From positions 37,423 through 101,422 of the forward strand of contig JNDT01002267.1 in the NCBI GenBank assembly GCA_000697055.1: a DNA stretch of 64,000 nt, in the 5' to 3' direction. The position numbers and the translations under genes are program-made. Source of the DNA: Saksenaea vasiformis B4078 (lineage: Eukaryota; Mucoromycota; Mucoromycetes; Mucorales; Saksenaeaceae). Within the stretch, counting starts at the first letter, position 1. The number at the start of each line of letters is the position of its first letter. Below, one piece after another: positions 35,717 to 46,458 of the stretch. The notes beneath the pieces are model-generated. The model saw only the letters and a list, made by a program, of their open reading frames with translations, had not been told where the DNA came from and made no database searches.

Positions 35717-36672
35717 ATGTATGCATCATCAACATTGGAAGCTAAAGTTGTCATTTTAGGAAGCCAAGGTAAGTACATGCTCCATCATAGGACTTAAAAC
35801 TAATGTGTGTGTGTGTTGCATGGTTAGGTGTCGGAAAAACATCATTGGTTGTACGTTACATATCAAAGACATTCTCTCCCAATTCCACTTCCACCATTGG
35901 CGCTTCATTCATGACAAAAAAGCTGTAAGCTTACCTTTTACTCCTTTTGTCTGTGCTTTGTGGATAGGTCTCATTTGGATATGCAGGACAGTCGATCACT
36001 GTAAAGTAAGGTTACAGATATGGGATACCGCCGGTCAAGGTAAAAAAAAAAAAGAAATATCAAATTCATCCCTTCTCTTTTTATTTATCTCTCCTAGAAC
36101 GATTTCGCGCTATGGCACCCATGTATTATAGAGGAGCACAGGCTGCCATACTTGTATATGATATTACATCACAGGAAAGTTTTGTGGAAATGCATTCGTG
36201 GATCGAAGGTGAGAGAGAGACTACATCCATCTTCTTCTTCTTGTTGTTGTATGATTACTTAAACACTCTCTCAACTTTTATACTAGAGCTTAAACGAAAC
36301 ATGACAGAGGAACCGGTGATTGTCGTAGTAGCAAATAAATTGGATCTGGCGCCAACACGTCGAGAGGTACCGCTGGAACAGGCACGAGAGCATGTCACGC
36401 GTACATTGGGCCCTGAGACTCCGCTTTATGAAGTATCAGCCAAAGATGATGATGGTAAAGAAAAAAAAAAGATTATAGAAAAGAGAGGGAAAGAACAAAA
36501 AAGTAGTCATTCTTTATGTTTAACAGGAACCATTGAGGATATATTTTTGCATCTTACGCGTGTACTTGTCGATCGTACACAATATCTTCCTCCGCACAGA
36601 AATAGACAACCCCGAATCTCCGAAGAACAAGATCCACCAGCACCGTCCCAATCATGTTGTGGACTGTTTTAA
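35717..36672 (+). CDS. Rab-family small GTPase, Rab5/Rab22/Rab31-like
   Basis: This small GTPase of endosomal traffic starts at ATG 35717 (MYASSTLEAKVVILG). The nucleotide-binding motifs are complete: GSQGVGKTS (P-loop, split by intron 1), switch I STIGASFMTKK, WDTAGQERFRAMAPMYYRG (split by an intron near 36040), ANKLDL and VSAKDDD. The switch I and II sequences match the Rab5/Rab22/Rab31 branch rather than exocytic Rabs. About five introns are removed, some T-rich and without in-frame stops, so the raw frame misleads. The C-terminus SCCGLF carries two cysteines for geranylgeranylation, though three residues after CC is a slightly unusual spacing. Effector choice cannot be read from the sequence. 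Confidence 0.92.
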
Positions 36673-36728
36673 TTCATAACTTTTTTTTTTTTTTTTTGCT
36701 TTTACAGGATTTTGCATATACTGTTTTA

Positions 36729-36930
36729 TTGAATTATTTTTTACGCTACTCTAAATAAATCTTGCGTCCCTAAAGAGCCAAGTTTGCAACTAAAGAACAA
36801 GAAGAAGAATTGAATTTCCCCAAACCGACATCACCATCATCAGAACAAATCAATCAATTCAGATGATAAACTTGTGCTCTCTCTCTCAGTGGACGCAAAA
36901 TTTATTCGAGCAGCATAAAAAATAATTCAA
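36729..36930. mobile_element. Terminal-inverted-repeat element, copy 2 (MITE-like)
   Basis: This is the best-preserved copy. The left end (36729-36770) and right end (36891-36930) are about 40-bp inverted repeats with few mismatches. Both start TTGAATTATTTTTTA and run through AATAAAT to TTGCGTCC (left) and its counterpart. The interior is short and non-coding. It starts 57 bp after the Rab stop codon, and its AATAAA (36754-36759, with a matching copy on the other strand) may serve as the Rab polyadenylation signal. Sequence left of it (GCATA..CTGTTT..ATTGAATT) also resembles the left flank of copy 1. Confidence 0.78.
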
Positions 36931-39747
36931 AGGATATTTCCATCCATCTCATCTCGCTAGGTTGATGGATGTTTGGCAGAAAAGGACTCGAAGCGATGTA
37001 GCATCTGGCGATCTATTACGGAAGACAAGTGACGCTGAGACGCAAAAGAAGCCTATTTTCAGGATGGAACAATGGGAGATTCTGGTTCGGAGACTCCATG
37101 TGCATGAAATAACAAGGATCCGATCACTGACACGAACCCGATCTTTAACACGTACGAGAAGCCCTGTTTCTGGTATATTTTTGGTCCCAGACGACGGGCG
37201 TTATCAATCGCACAAATGTAACATGGAAGAGGATGACACGCAAATGATAGCACTGAAAGAAACGTAAAACGACATACTTCATAAAGCCAAAGCTCATCTG
37301 GAAGCAAAGTGGTACCATTACAAGTAGACGCGAGATCATAGAGAAGTCGATTACTTTGCATTGAGCTTTGACCAAGGAACACGATATTCCGCGTCCTGGC
37401 AACAGCGGACTTAATCCAACTCCTTTCCCCATATCAACTATATCCTGTGGAATTGAAATAGAGAGATCTTTGTATGCATATTTCGTTTCAGTAACCATCG
37501 TTCCATCACATGTAACAATAGGAACAAACTGCCAAGTTAATTACTAAATTCCCCTACATGCATTCGAGAGGAACATGGATTATATCTCTTGGAAGTTATT
37601 TCACAAGGAATGTATAATGAAAAAGAAGGAGTGTTTAGCAAAGTCGAACAAATTTTCATCTCGTACTTCTTCATCTCTATGATCCTACTACCTTGATTGC
37701 CAATATATATTACATTAGAATTACATTCTGAACAAATTTTCTCCTCCTTTCCAGCAGCTACGCAATCGTCAAAAATGAGAAATGGACTACCTTGCCCTAG
37801 AGTCCTTCAAGATTTTTATCCCTTTGTCTCAATCCTTGTGACTATACATCGGTCTTTAGACGAAGCAATTCCGGTGAGGAATAGAGCGGATCATAGTCCA
37901 TTTTGTTCAAATCCTATTCGAGCAAAATAATAACCGTAAGCTCACGGGTATAGATGCATTCCTGGCTTCTGAATTGTCTCATTATCTCCCGCTCTCAAAC
38001 ACTCATAGATTACTACGCATCTTCATTTACACTCATAATGCTTAGCCTATACATTCAATGCATTATTATAGAGGCGCATTGTGACAAGGCACACGTGCTA
38101 AAAAAAAATAATAGCGAGAAACATGACAAAAGAACGATATTGCATAAAATTCGTGTAACCCGGGGTCATGAGTTCCTGACATTTTCAAAAGCGAACTCGA
38201 CTTAGAATCGCTTATTTATTGAAAAACAGATGTGCGGCAAGACAATACGATTCCGTGCCAACTGCTGAAAGATAGTCAGAAAGAGGAATTACGTATATCT
38301 CTATTCATCCAATTCAAGAAATAGCCTTTTCAGGTGGAAATAGGCACAGCATGAATAGATGGCTCCGTTGCCCTTTGCTACATCCATTCCTACGGTGTAC
38401 GAACTATTGCGTTGTATGCTAATCTTATACGTAGGACCGATAAATGTCCAAGATAATGATCGCATGGCGATCAATTATGGGAGGGCGTGTCAATTCAAAA
38501 AGTTTCTTTGTGCCCTTATTATCATCTTCTTTATTCATCAGCATTCCCATCTCCAAGATAGCTGTTGTACACAACGGATTGCGATGTAGTTATCAGCAAT
38601 TAGGTGCTACTATCTATATATCTCACCGTACAAGTATCAATCTGGTTCAGCAAAGAGGATAGCGGGAAAAACAGCAATAGCTCTTGGCTTAGGATGAGTC
38701 AGCATCCTTTAGCTGCCAGTTTCTACTCCTTTTCTTTTGATGCTTCATTGAATAGCATACACATCGTTAGCAGTAAGCTAAATGCTAGATATGATGACAC
38801 TCCTTAGGTTACGATTGTTAGATAACCTTCATTTATCATCTGCAATTTAAACAATGCAATAGGATTCATGAAACAAGGCCATACAAGGTTTGTTCCTGAA
38901 ATGGTTGGTGTTCCTGAAGTTGTTGGACATGCCGAATTCTTCGTCTGGCTCTAAACCTATCCAATGCATCATGTCCTCGTATAACTTACATGACGTACGT
39001 ATCCACGGCGATAACGAAAATGAATAACTAATGTTGTCAGCAAAAAAGTGCCCTTCGAAGCAGCTTTTTTTTTTCTCTAATCTAGTCAAAGCGGGAGGAT
39101 AGCCGCTTATCTTATCTCATGCTCTGTGCAGCTCAGATGTTGAATCTCAGATGTCCAAGTCTATCCACTCAGCGTTGAGAGCATCGTGCCGAGGACGTTC
39201 TTGATACAATGTCTCTACAGCAAGACGATGTGTCATAGTAAATACCAGCTGCAGGAGTCAAAATGAATGTGTTTCTTTCGCGTGATATCCGGTCTCGGTT
39301 TTGTTTGTCTAAATGTTCTATTTTTCCCTTTTTTTTCTACTGGTAGACTGTCTCATATCGTAAATCAGAGCAGGGGATACTTCAAGCTCATAGTCCGAAC
39401 TGGTATCTGGGAGCAGCAGAGCGCAGGTCTCGCTTGCAAGTCAGCTCCAAAACAGTAGTTGTCATGGCGGAACGGCAAAGTCTGGCATTCGTTCCTCCCC
39501 CTTTTGTGAAATGAGGAACGTTCATACGCAAGAGAAGATATTGTTTTTTGCTGACGTGAATTGAATGTATGGTTTCACACACACTCGCACCCCGGATGTG
39601 TGCTCACCCAAGCCAGTCCCACAGTTCGCAAAAATGGTGTGATTAAAATAAGGGCGAAACCCAGCGTACCCCGTCGCTACAAACAAATACCCATCAAAAC
39701 AACCTTTTTTTTTTACCTTCAACCCCCCTCTCCCAAGAATACCCCTT
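36931..39747. other. 2.8-kb spacer with decayed frames
   Basis: Bases 36962-37050 resemble the right flank of element copy 1. A minus-strand stretch about 37265-37520 reads protein-like in overlapping frames (including DGTMVTETKYAYKDLS and RRLGPKIYQKQG) but is interrupted and unassigned. A T-rich tract and the C-rich leader at 39710-39745 precede COX4. No intact gene is supported. Confidence 0.4.
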
Positions 39748-40324
39748 ATGTTTGCCCTTCGTCGTGCCGCCGTCCGTGCTGCTCCTCTTGCAGTTCGTGC
39801 TTCTTCCAGACCCTTCTCTGTCTTCGGTGCCCGTTTCTGTAATATATGAGTAACTCCATTCCACCGCTTCTAATCATTCATTCATTCATTCATTCCTAGC
39901 CGATGCCGTCGCCCATAACGATGTCGAAAAGAACCTCGGTGTCGGTGCTGCTCCCGGTACTGTGCCCACCGACGTTGAACAGTCCACTGGTTTGGAACGT
40001 CTTGAAATCCTTGCCAAGCTCGAAGGCAAGGAATATTTCGACACTGCTCCCTTGAACATGACCCACCTCGGCACCAAGCAGGACCCTATCGTCATCAAGT
40101 CCCATGATCCCGTCCGTTTCGTTGGTTGCACTGGTAATTGCTATCAATTCGCCTCTTTTTTTTTAGTAGAATTTCTAACAGTTCTATTAGGCTACCCCAC
40201 CGAATCCCACGAAACCATCTGGATTTCTGTGGACAAGTCTCATGAACACGATCGCTGCCCTGAATGCGGATCGTTCTTCAAATTGGACTTTGTGGGCACT
40301 GAGGATGCTGGCCACCATCATTAA
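39748..40324 (+). CDS. COX4: Cytochrome c oxidase subunit 4 (mammalian COX5B homologue)
   Basis: This nuclear-encoded zinc-binding subunit of complex IV sits on the matrix side. Three exons (39748-39838, 39900-40133, 40191-40324) give 152 residues. The first about 30 residues (MFALRRAAVRAAPLAVRAS...) are a basic amphipathic mitochondrial presequence. The mature part reads PGTVPTDVEQSTGLER, KEYFDTAPLNM, GTKQDPIVIKS and FVGCTGYPTESHET, then RCPECGSFFKLDFVG. The CxxC pair with the upstream Cys forms the zinc site. It ends in a His-rich GHHH tail. The first intron contains five tandem ATTC units (39875-39895). Confidence 0.95.
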
Positions 40325-40756
40325 GAAAAAAGAAAAAAGAAAAACATAGGACGCGTAAGGCGTAAACCAATAAAACAAAAAAGCGTAGAGACGTTTGTAA
40401 ATAAGGGTGGGTTGGTTTTCTTAGCAACGTGATTATCTCTCCACAACCTTTTTTTTTCTTTCTTGGTTCTTGTTACTCACGACAAGGGTGCGACGAGCAT
40501 TGATTCCCCGGCTTCGCATTCGCATCATGCTACAAAGCGGCGGGGATCAAGCGGGGAGACAAAAAAATTTAGAAGTAAACTGCGACCATTTGAAGGACCG
40601 CAAAGACAACAAAAAGAAAAACAGATCATTCATGCTATTTTAATCACTCCTAACTTACCCTCCTGTCATTGTTTGTAAAATTTCTTATTGTGGTAATCGC
40701 TTTTTCTGTCAAAAACAGAATTTAATGTGTCATTTTGAGCCAGGGCCACCTGTACC
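40325..40756. other. Spacer, nothing recognised
   Basis: COX4 3' region with A-rich sequence, then AT-rich spacer with a T-run near 40450. No gene is supported. Confidence 0.45.
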
Positions 40757-40767
40757 TTGAGTTATGC

Positions 40768-41500
40768 TATAGTTTTTGATCCGTTCCACAAACGAAAGCC
40801 CGAAAGACCCGCCTACGCCAGACTCGGCACCAATGCGCGTGATGACCGCGGTGATCTGACCGTTTCTTGTCATACTCCGAGTCGCTGCTTCAGTTGGAAT
40901 CTCGTCTTCGTCTATCAGATCTTAGTGGATACGTTGTTCCATCCCAGGTAAAAAAGAGATCCGGAACGACACAGGCGCGGCATCAGACAGGTTGTGCGTG
41001 TGGATAAGACTCAGCCCCGATCTGGTAAGACGCGTTCATCCAGCCGAATCCTTCACGTGGCACATAGTTAAACATCGACGCCGACATTGCCGTATTCCAC
41101 ATGGATTGTACCAGAATTACAACATCCTGTTTACAGTGTTAAAACCCACGAATGATTTTTACAAATGCTGTCCATTTTTATCAACGTCTTGAGACATGGC
41201 GTAACGAAACGAAACACGTATGTGTGTTGTAGCCACCACTGTGCAACGTCATGTTGGCTACAGTTATCAAACGCATGCTAGATTATGGTTTGATCTAAAA
41301 CCTATCCAATTGAGAAATCCCATTGCCAGTATGGAGAGTCGCTTAGAAAACTATCGTGGGTTTTCTCTACCCAAAATCATGTTGTTAGGTACGTTAGACT
41401 GGTTTTAGTGGAAGGGCTCTACCATTTTCTCCGCTTGCTCGGGACTGGCGCACGTCTGCCGGTATCGCTAAAAATGACGAAAGTCCATACGTATTCGGTC
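40768..41500 (-). pseudogene. Decayed copy of the neutral trehalase 3' half
   Basis: Read alongside the intact trehalase (43156-45716), bases 40768-40870 match 43205-43320, 40990-41110 match 43430-43540, and 41220-41480 match 43665-43910, all in the same order and orientation. Shared stretches include CCGATCTGGTAAGA-GCGTTCATCCA and CCGAATCCTTCACGTGGCACATA. Substitutions and small indels destroy the frame and the signature motifs, so no protein can be made. Faint similarity may extend to about 41750. It is a tandem-orientation duplicate that has decayed. Confidence 0.8.
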
Positions 41501-43155
41501 CTTTACGTATTAACGATGCAGACTCTCTCTTTCTTGTTACATGGCTACGCGTCTGTTTGCTCTCGCCGCTTGGACATGAAGCCTCTATCGGTTGAGCATC
41601 TCATTTTTATTATCCAGCGGTTAGTGAAAAGAGGTCCCACCTCAGCTCCACATGAATCCGAAAACTTCAAGCAGAAGATACGTCCATATCTTGCGACAGC
41701 TGAGAACAAGCGTTGCTATACTGAAAACTTCCTAACATCTTGGATCTGAGGCCAAAAATGGTTGTCCAACTTCATCTGCTATTTTAAAGGAAACTGAGGA
41801 AGTTAGAACGCAGTACACAAAGTAGTACCAATTGGAGCAACAATTGCGGATGATCTTAGAATGGATCGCAAAGGCAAGTAGAACGCACGATTTGCGACTT
41901 TCTCGTAGATTAGACATGGATTCATGCTGGGGACTACCAGTGTGGATAAAGTATTTTAGTTTGACCAATGTATTTCACCTGTTATACTTTCCCAGACTTG
42001 TATAACTTACGACTGAAGCGAAATGTATTATATTAACGAATGAACACCGGTGGGAGAACGATAATCATATAGCTTTACTGAGAATATAACTATATGGAGT
42101 ATAACTGTAGCGCCGCAGTAGGTTGTACTATAGAGGGTATTTCAGCCCGATTACACTAAGCATCAGCGAGTTAATCACTGCTTGGGCGAGATTTTGATAC
42201 CAAGAGACTGAAACCAGAAGGCCAATTGATTTTTCCCAAAGCACCCACGCAACTCCTGGCCCATAATCAAGGTACATATGTACGTTATGTATTCAGCTAG
42301 AAAATCACTTCTCGATTCGAAAAGATGGCAGTTAAAACGTATAATTTCTGATTGTCTTTGATGTCCTAAAAAGACATGACTGATTGAAATGATCATCGCT
42401 GTCTGATAATACAAGTATTGCCAGAAGAGGGACGCCTGTTTGATCTACAGGTCGCCTTCCTGAAGGGTATAACACTGGACAATCGGTCTACATGAAATTT
42501 GCGCAAGACCTGGACATTGTCGAGAACTCAGCAGTTATTCGACATAGAAGGCCTTAGGGAATAATGCGAACAAGGACGCTTTAGGAAAGCTATTAATACT
42601 AGGCACAGCTTTGCTTCATGTGCTAGTTGCTGGAACGACTTGAAGTAACAATTAGCTTTCCAGCATTCAGCATATTCGCACCATAGCTGTCACACCACTT
42701 TGAAGCCATTATTATTATCTACGTGATGCGTATCCCGATACATGTCTTCAAGTCCATTTTTGCGCGTGAGCGTTTCCGTTCTCGGCGAACTTTTGCACAA
42801 ATTGATAATCATTCTCGTAATCATTCTATGTAACGTCTCTCTCCGAATGCGTGTCCTCCAAATCCTTAGTTCTCTGATACGATATTTCTTTATGAAGGAG
42901 ACTTCATTCGTTGCTGATCAACAGGAAACAGGTTCTTGACGGTCCATAGTGAAAATAAGATTTGAAGAACATCGATCACCTTAATTCAGTAAAGATGCCA
43001 ACCATAAAGAGCCAGAATGCGAAAGCGTCGTCATGGCCTTCTCGTTGGTACTGCTTTATTGATGAGCAGGTCGAAGCGGACAGGATATATATATATATCA
43101 TGTATTCTCTGGCGAAACTATGAAAGGAGGAATCATATACAAGGTAAGGAAGTAT
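41501..43155. other. Spacer, possibly more decayed trehalase copy, otherwise empty
   Basis: Similarity to trehalase fades after about 41500. A (TA) tract lies at 43087-43099. Only short unrelated frames are present. Confidence 0.35.
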
Positions 43156-45716
43156 TTAAGGGGTGGTTGAGCCCCGTACATTGCTGCCTTGGGGGTGCAA
43201 TGGTTCTGTTAGTTCCATAAAGCTAAAACCCGAAGATCCACCTATGCCAGAGTCGACACCAATACGTGTGATGGCTGCGGTGATCTGACCATTTCTTGTA
43301 ATACTACGAGCGGCTGCTTCACTTGAACGTCGTCTTTGGATATCAGACTCAGTGAGCATGTTATTTCGTTTCAAGGTCTTTTCAAACAGGAGATCGGGAA
43401 TGGTACATGTCCCCAACGCGCGTCGCATCTGCGTATTGATGACATTCAGCCCGATCTGGTAAGATGCGTTCATCCAACCGAATCCTTCACGTGGCACATA
43501 TTTAAAATCGACGCCGACGTTGCCGTATTCCACTTGGACGTTATGTGTCAAGCCTACGACATCATACTTTTCAGGGACAACGCCGTTGAAATCCACAAAC
43601 GATCTAGTAATACTATGCATGTTGTCAGTCATTTAGGGCATAGAATAAAAAAGGAGACTTACGTGTGGAGCCACCGGTAGGCTAAACGCTGTGCAATATC
43701 AAGGCGGTCATAGTTCTCAAACGCACGCCAGGCCATGATTTGATGTGGTGCCCATCCGAAAGGGAAGTCCCATTGCCGGTTGGGACGGTCGAGCGACACG
43801 AGTCCCCGCGATGCTTCTGTACCCGAAACGAGTCCGCCAGATACCTCGAATTTGGGTAGAGAGTGCTCTATCATCTTCTCAGCTTGATCGTCACTGGCGC
43901 ACCCAGCCCACATCGCCCAGAAAGACGTGACGGATTCGTATGTACTCTGTTCTTCCTTCATTGTGTCATAATCGAAATACAAATTTTCCTTTTCATTCCA
44001 TAGATACATGTCTATCCGGTTCTTTCGGTCTTGTGCTCGCTGAAACCAATCCTCTGCCAATCGCGGCGTGCCAGTGTCATCCACAAAGCGGTTATTGAAG
44101 ATAGAATCGATGGTTTCGGCTATGTCTATCTCGTACTTGTAAAGAAGCGAATTTAGATCTATCGTCGCAAGGTTGGCACATCGCTTTTCATAACGATAGG
44201 TTGTATCGTGGCCAGACTCCCGAACAGCACGATCATGTAGAAAGTAGTCATCCAACTGCGGCTCTGCAATCGTCCCTTCAGTGAACCGTTTCATGTATTC
44301 TTCCACTGTGCAATTGGCCTTTGTAGCATAAGGCCTGATCACATGGTCAAAGTGAGACGGTTCGGTTTCAGGAGGAATGCCCAGACCAGCAGGGCGAAAG
44401 CGAGAAAGGCCTGTCTTGGGATCCAACCGCGGCTCACTCATCCATACAGTCTCATATTCTCTTATCGCAGCCTGCATAACACGTCGCAACCATGTCTTGT
44501 TCTGTTCGTCGTCCTTCTGGATTTGTAAGTAATTGTACACTTGTAATGCCATATCCGTAAGGAAGGGTGGTTGTGAACGACACAAATAGTACGATCGGTT
44601 GGCATTAAGGATCTTTCCATAATGTTTGATCTGATAGACAAAGTTATCCACCATCCCCTGCGCGATATCCACACGCCCATCTATAAGAAGTCCCAAAACC
44701 TCGAAATAGGAATCCCACTAAAGAAAAGCAATTTAATAAGGAACACAAGAGGAAAAAAATAAGTAAGCTGCTTTGTTGACTTTACCCCATACATCTCATT
44801 AAAGCGACCTCCCGGTACGACAAAAGGAACACCGCGCCAGTGAGTGACACCTTCTTCGTTTACGCTTTTTTTCATTGCTAAAGCAAGGATTCCAGGTCGG
44901 TTGTTGATGCTTCGTACGTATTCGGGAGTGATTTCCTTTGGTAATCGTTCCACTTCAAGGCCAAGATGCTTCCGGGAGGTAGCAACAGTCTGATAATAGT
45001 CGTATACTTCTTGTTCGTCATGGGGGATGTAGATGCGTGGATTGTGATTTGCGTAGCGGTTCTTTGGATCGGTTGAAATAATTTCCAAACCCTCGGCGTC
45101 AATAGTTCTTGTCAATGCATCCCAAAAGTGGTGGCGGATCATGCGTGATAAGCGATCCACGGGGTTTTCGTTTAGTCGAGCTTCGTCCAATACGATATGT
45201 TTTCGGCCATAATCCTCGGCAAGTGCCAATTCTTGTAACAAATTGGACAACATGTAAGTTCCTCTGATTTCCATTTTTTTAAATCCTCCAGAAGCAGCAG
45301 TTCCAACTGCAAATGACTTGGGACCCATATCATTTACAGTGATTTGAAAATCACCATCGGTATCTTCTTGCTCAACAAGTGCTCTTTGCGTTTCTTTCAC
45401 ATCGATCAAGAATTTCTGTGCTTTACTTTTGTCATCTAAATCAAACAAAAAATCTTAGTCATGGAATGGATTGATAAGAGGTATGTTTACCATGAGAGGC
45501 TCTTCTTCTACGAGGAGGAAGTGAAATATCTCGACGTGAATGTCCCTAATTTAGTAAAGAACAAATAAAGACCAGAACATTCTTTTCATTTCTTACAAGA
45601 AATGCCTTTAATCGACGAGTGGTTCCATCTGTATTACTGCCTGTGGTATAATAAGTACTTGCTGGTGCATGAACATCGACCTCTTGGTCAGCAATAACAT
45701 GTATAGTGGATTGCAT
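43156..45716 (-). CDS. NTH1: Neutral (cytosolic, Ca2+-dependent) trehalase, GH37
   Basis: It hydrolyses trehalose to glucose during growth resumption. Five exons give about 780 residues. Both GH37 signatures are intact: [15 protein letters not shown] (split by an intron at 44719-44786) and [10 protein letters not shown]. The N-terminal part carries RRRRAS, a protein kinase A-type site, and the Ca-binding loop [12 protein letters not shown], both features of regulated neutral trehalases. The C-terminus passes the family core ([23 protein letters not shown]) and adds about 70 residues with RRRSSEAA, a second possible kinase site. The start [14 protein letters not shown] is the first ATG in a T-rich leader. 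A decayed paralogue lies downstream, and the promoter is shared with MTR4. Confidence 0.94.
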
Positions 45717-46458
45717 ACAAGGTAAAAAAAAAAAAAAGAAGGAAAAAGAAACAACGGAAACCAAAAAAAAAAATAAATAAAAAGTAGTAGCCCTGATATA
45801 CGAAGTAATTTTCATGCAACCAGTTATATTCGTCTGTTTTCATCATTGGTTCATCTTATTGATCCGCAATCTTTTCTTTTTCTTTTTATCCTTTTTACCT
45901 CTGTCACTCTTTATCTTCTTTTCTTTCCCTTTCTGTTTTTCCCCGAAGGCTATGGATCAATTTCGAATTGTCCAGAATATGATAAAAAAGATAAGCAATC
46001 ATGCTGCAGTATTCTCCCCCCAACAAAAAAGTGACAATCTCATTGTTTGTTTGTTTCACACACATGTAACTTATCGATAAGCACATGTCATATCCTTGAA
46101 AAAAATAATGAATTCGTTGAGTGGCGCGCAAAAAGACATGTAAGAAGGATGAACCTTGTTAAGCTTTCATCGATAACCTTCTTTTGGTTTGAATCCTTTC
46201 AACAGTGTAACTCTTTATGTGTTATAAAATTTCTTTATGGATTACTGTTGATAAGCAATTCCCCCATTAACATGATGCGCTCAAAACTTATCATTGAAAC
46301 ATGCTGGTTGCACGAAACGCAACTTTCTTTCTCCACTCAAGACCCAAAAAAAAATTCCAGCTGCGAGCGGGCATTAATGACTGTTATGTGTGACGCTTTA
46401 TTTTTTGTTTTGTGTGTGGAAGAGGCACATTTTCCCTTTCAAAGCATCGCCATCGATT
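45717..46458. promoter_or_regulatory. Divergent promoter region of trehalase and MTR4
   Basis: This 742-bp spacer separates two divergent starts. It has T-rich tracts near both genes (45722-45775 A-rich on the plus strand, 45868-45950 T-rich). I see no clear TATA box or stress-response element. Confidence 0.4.
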
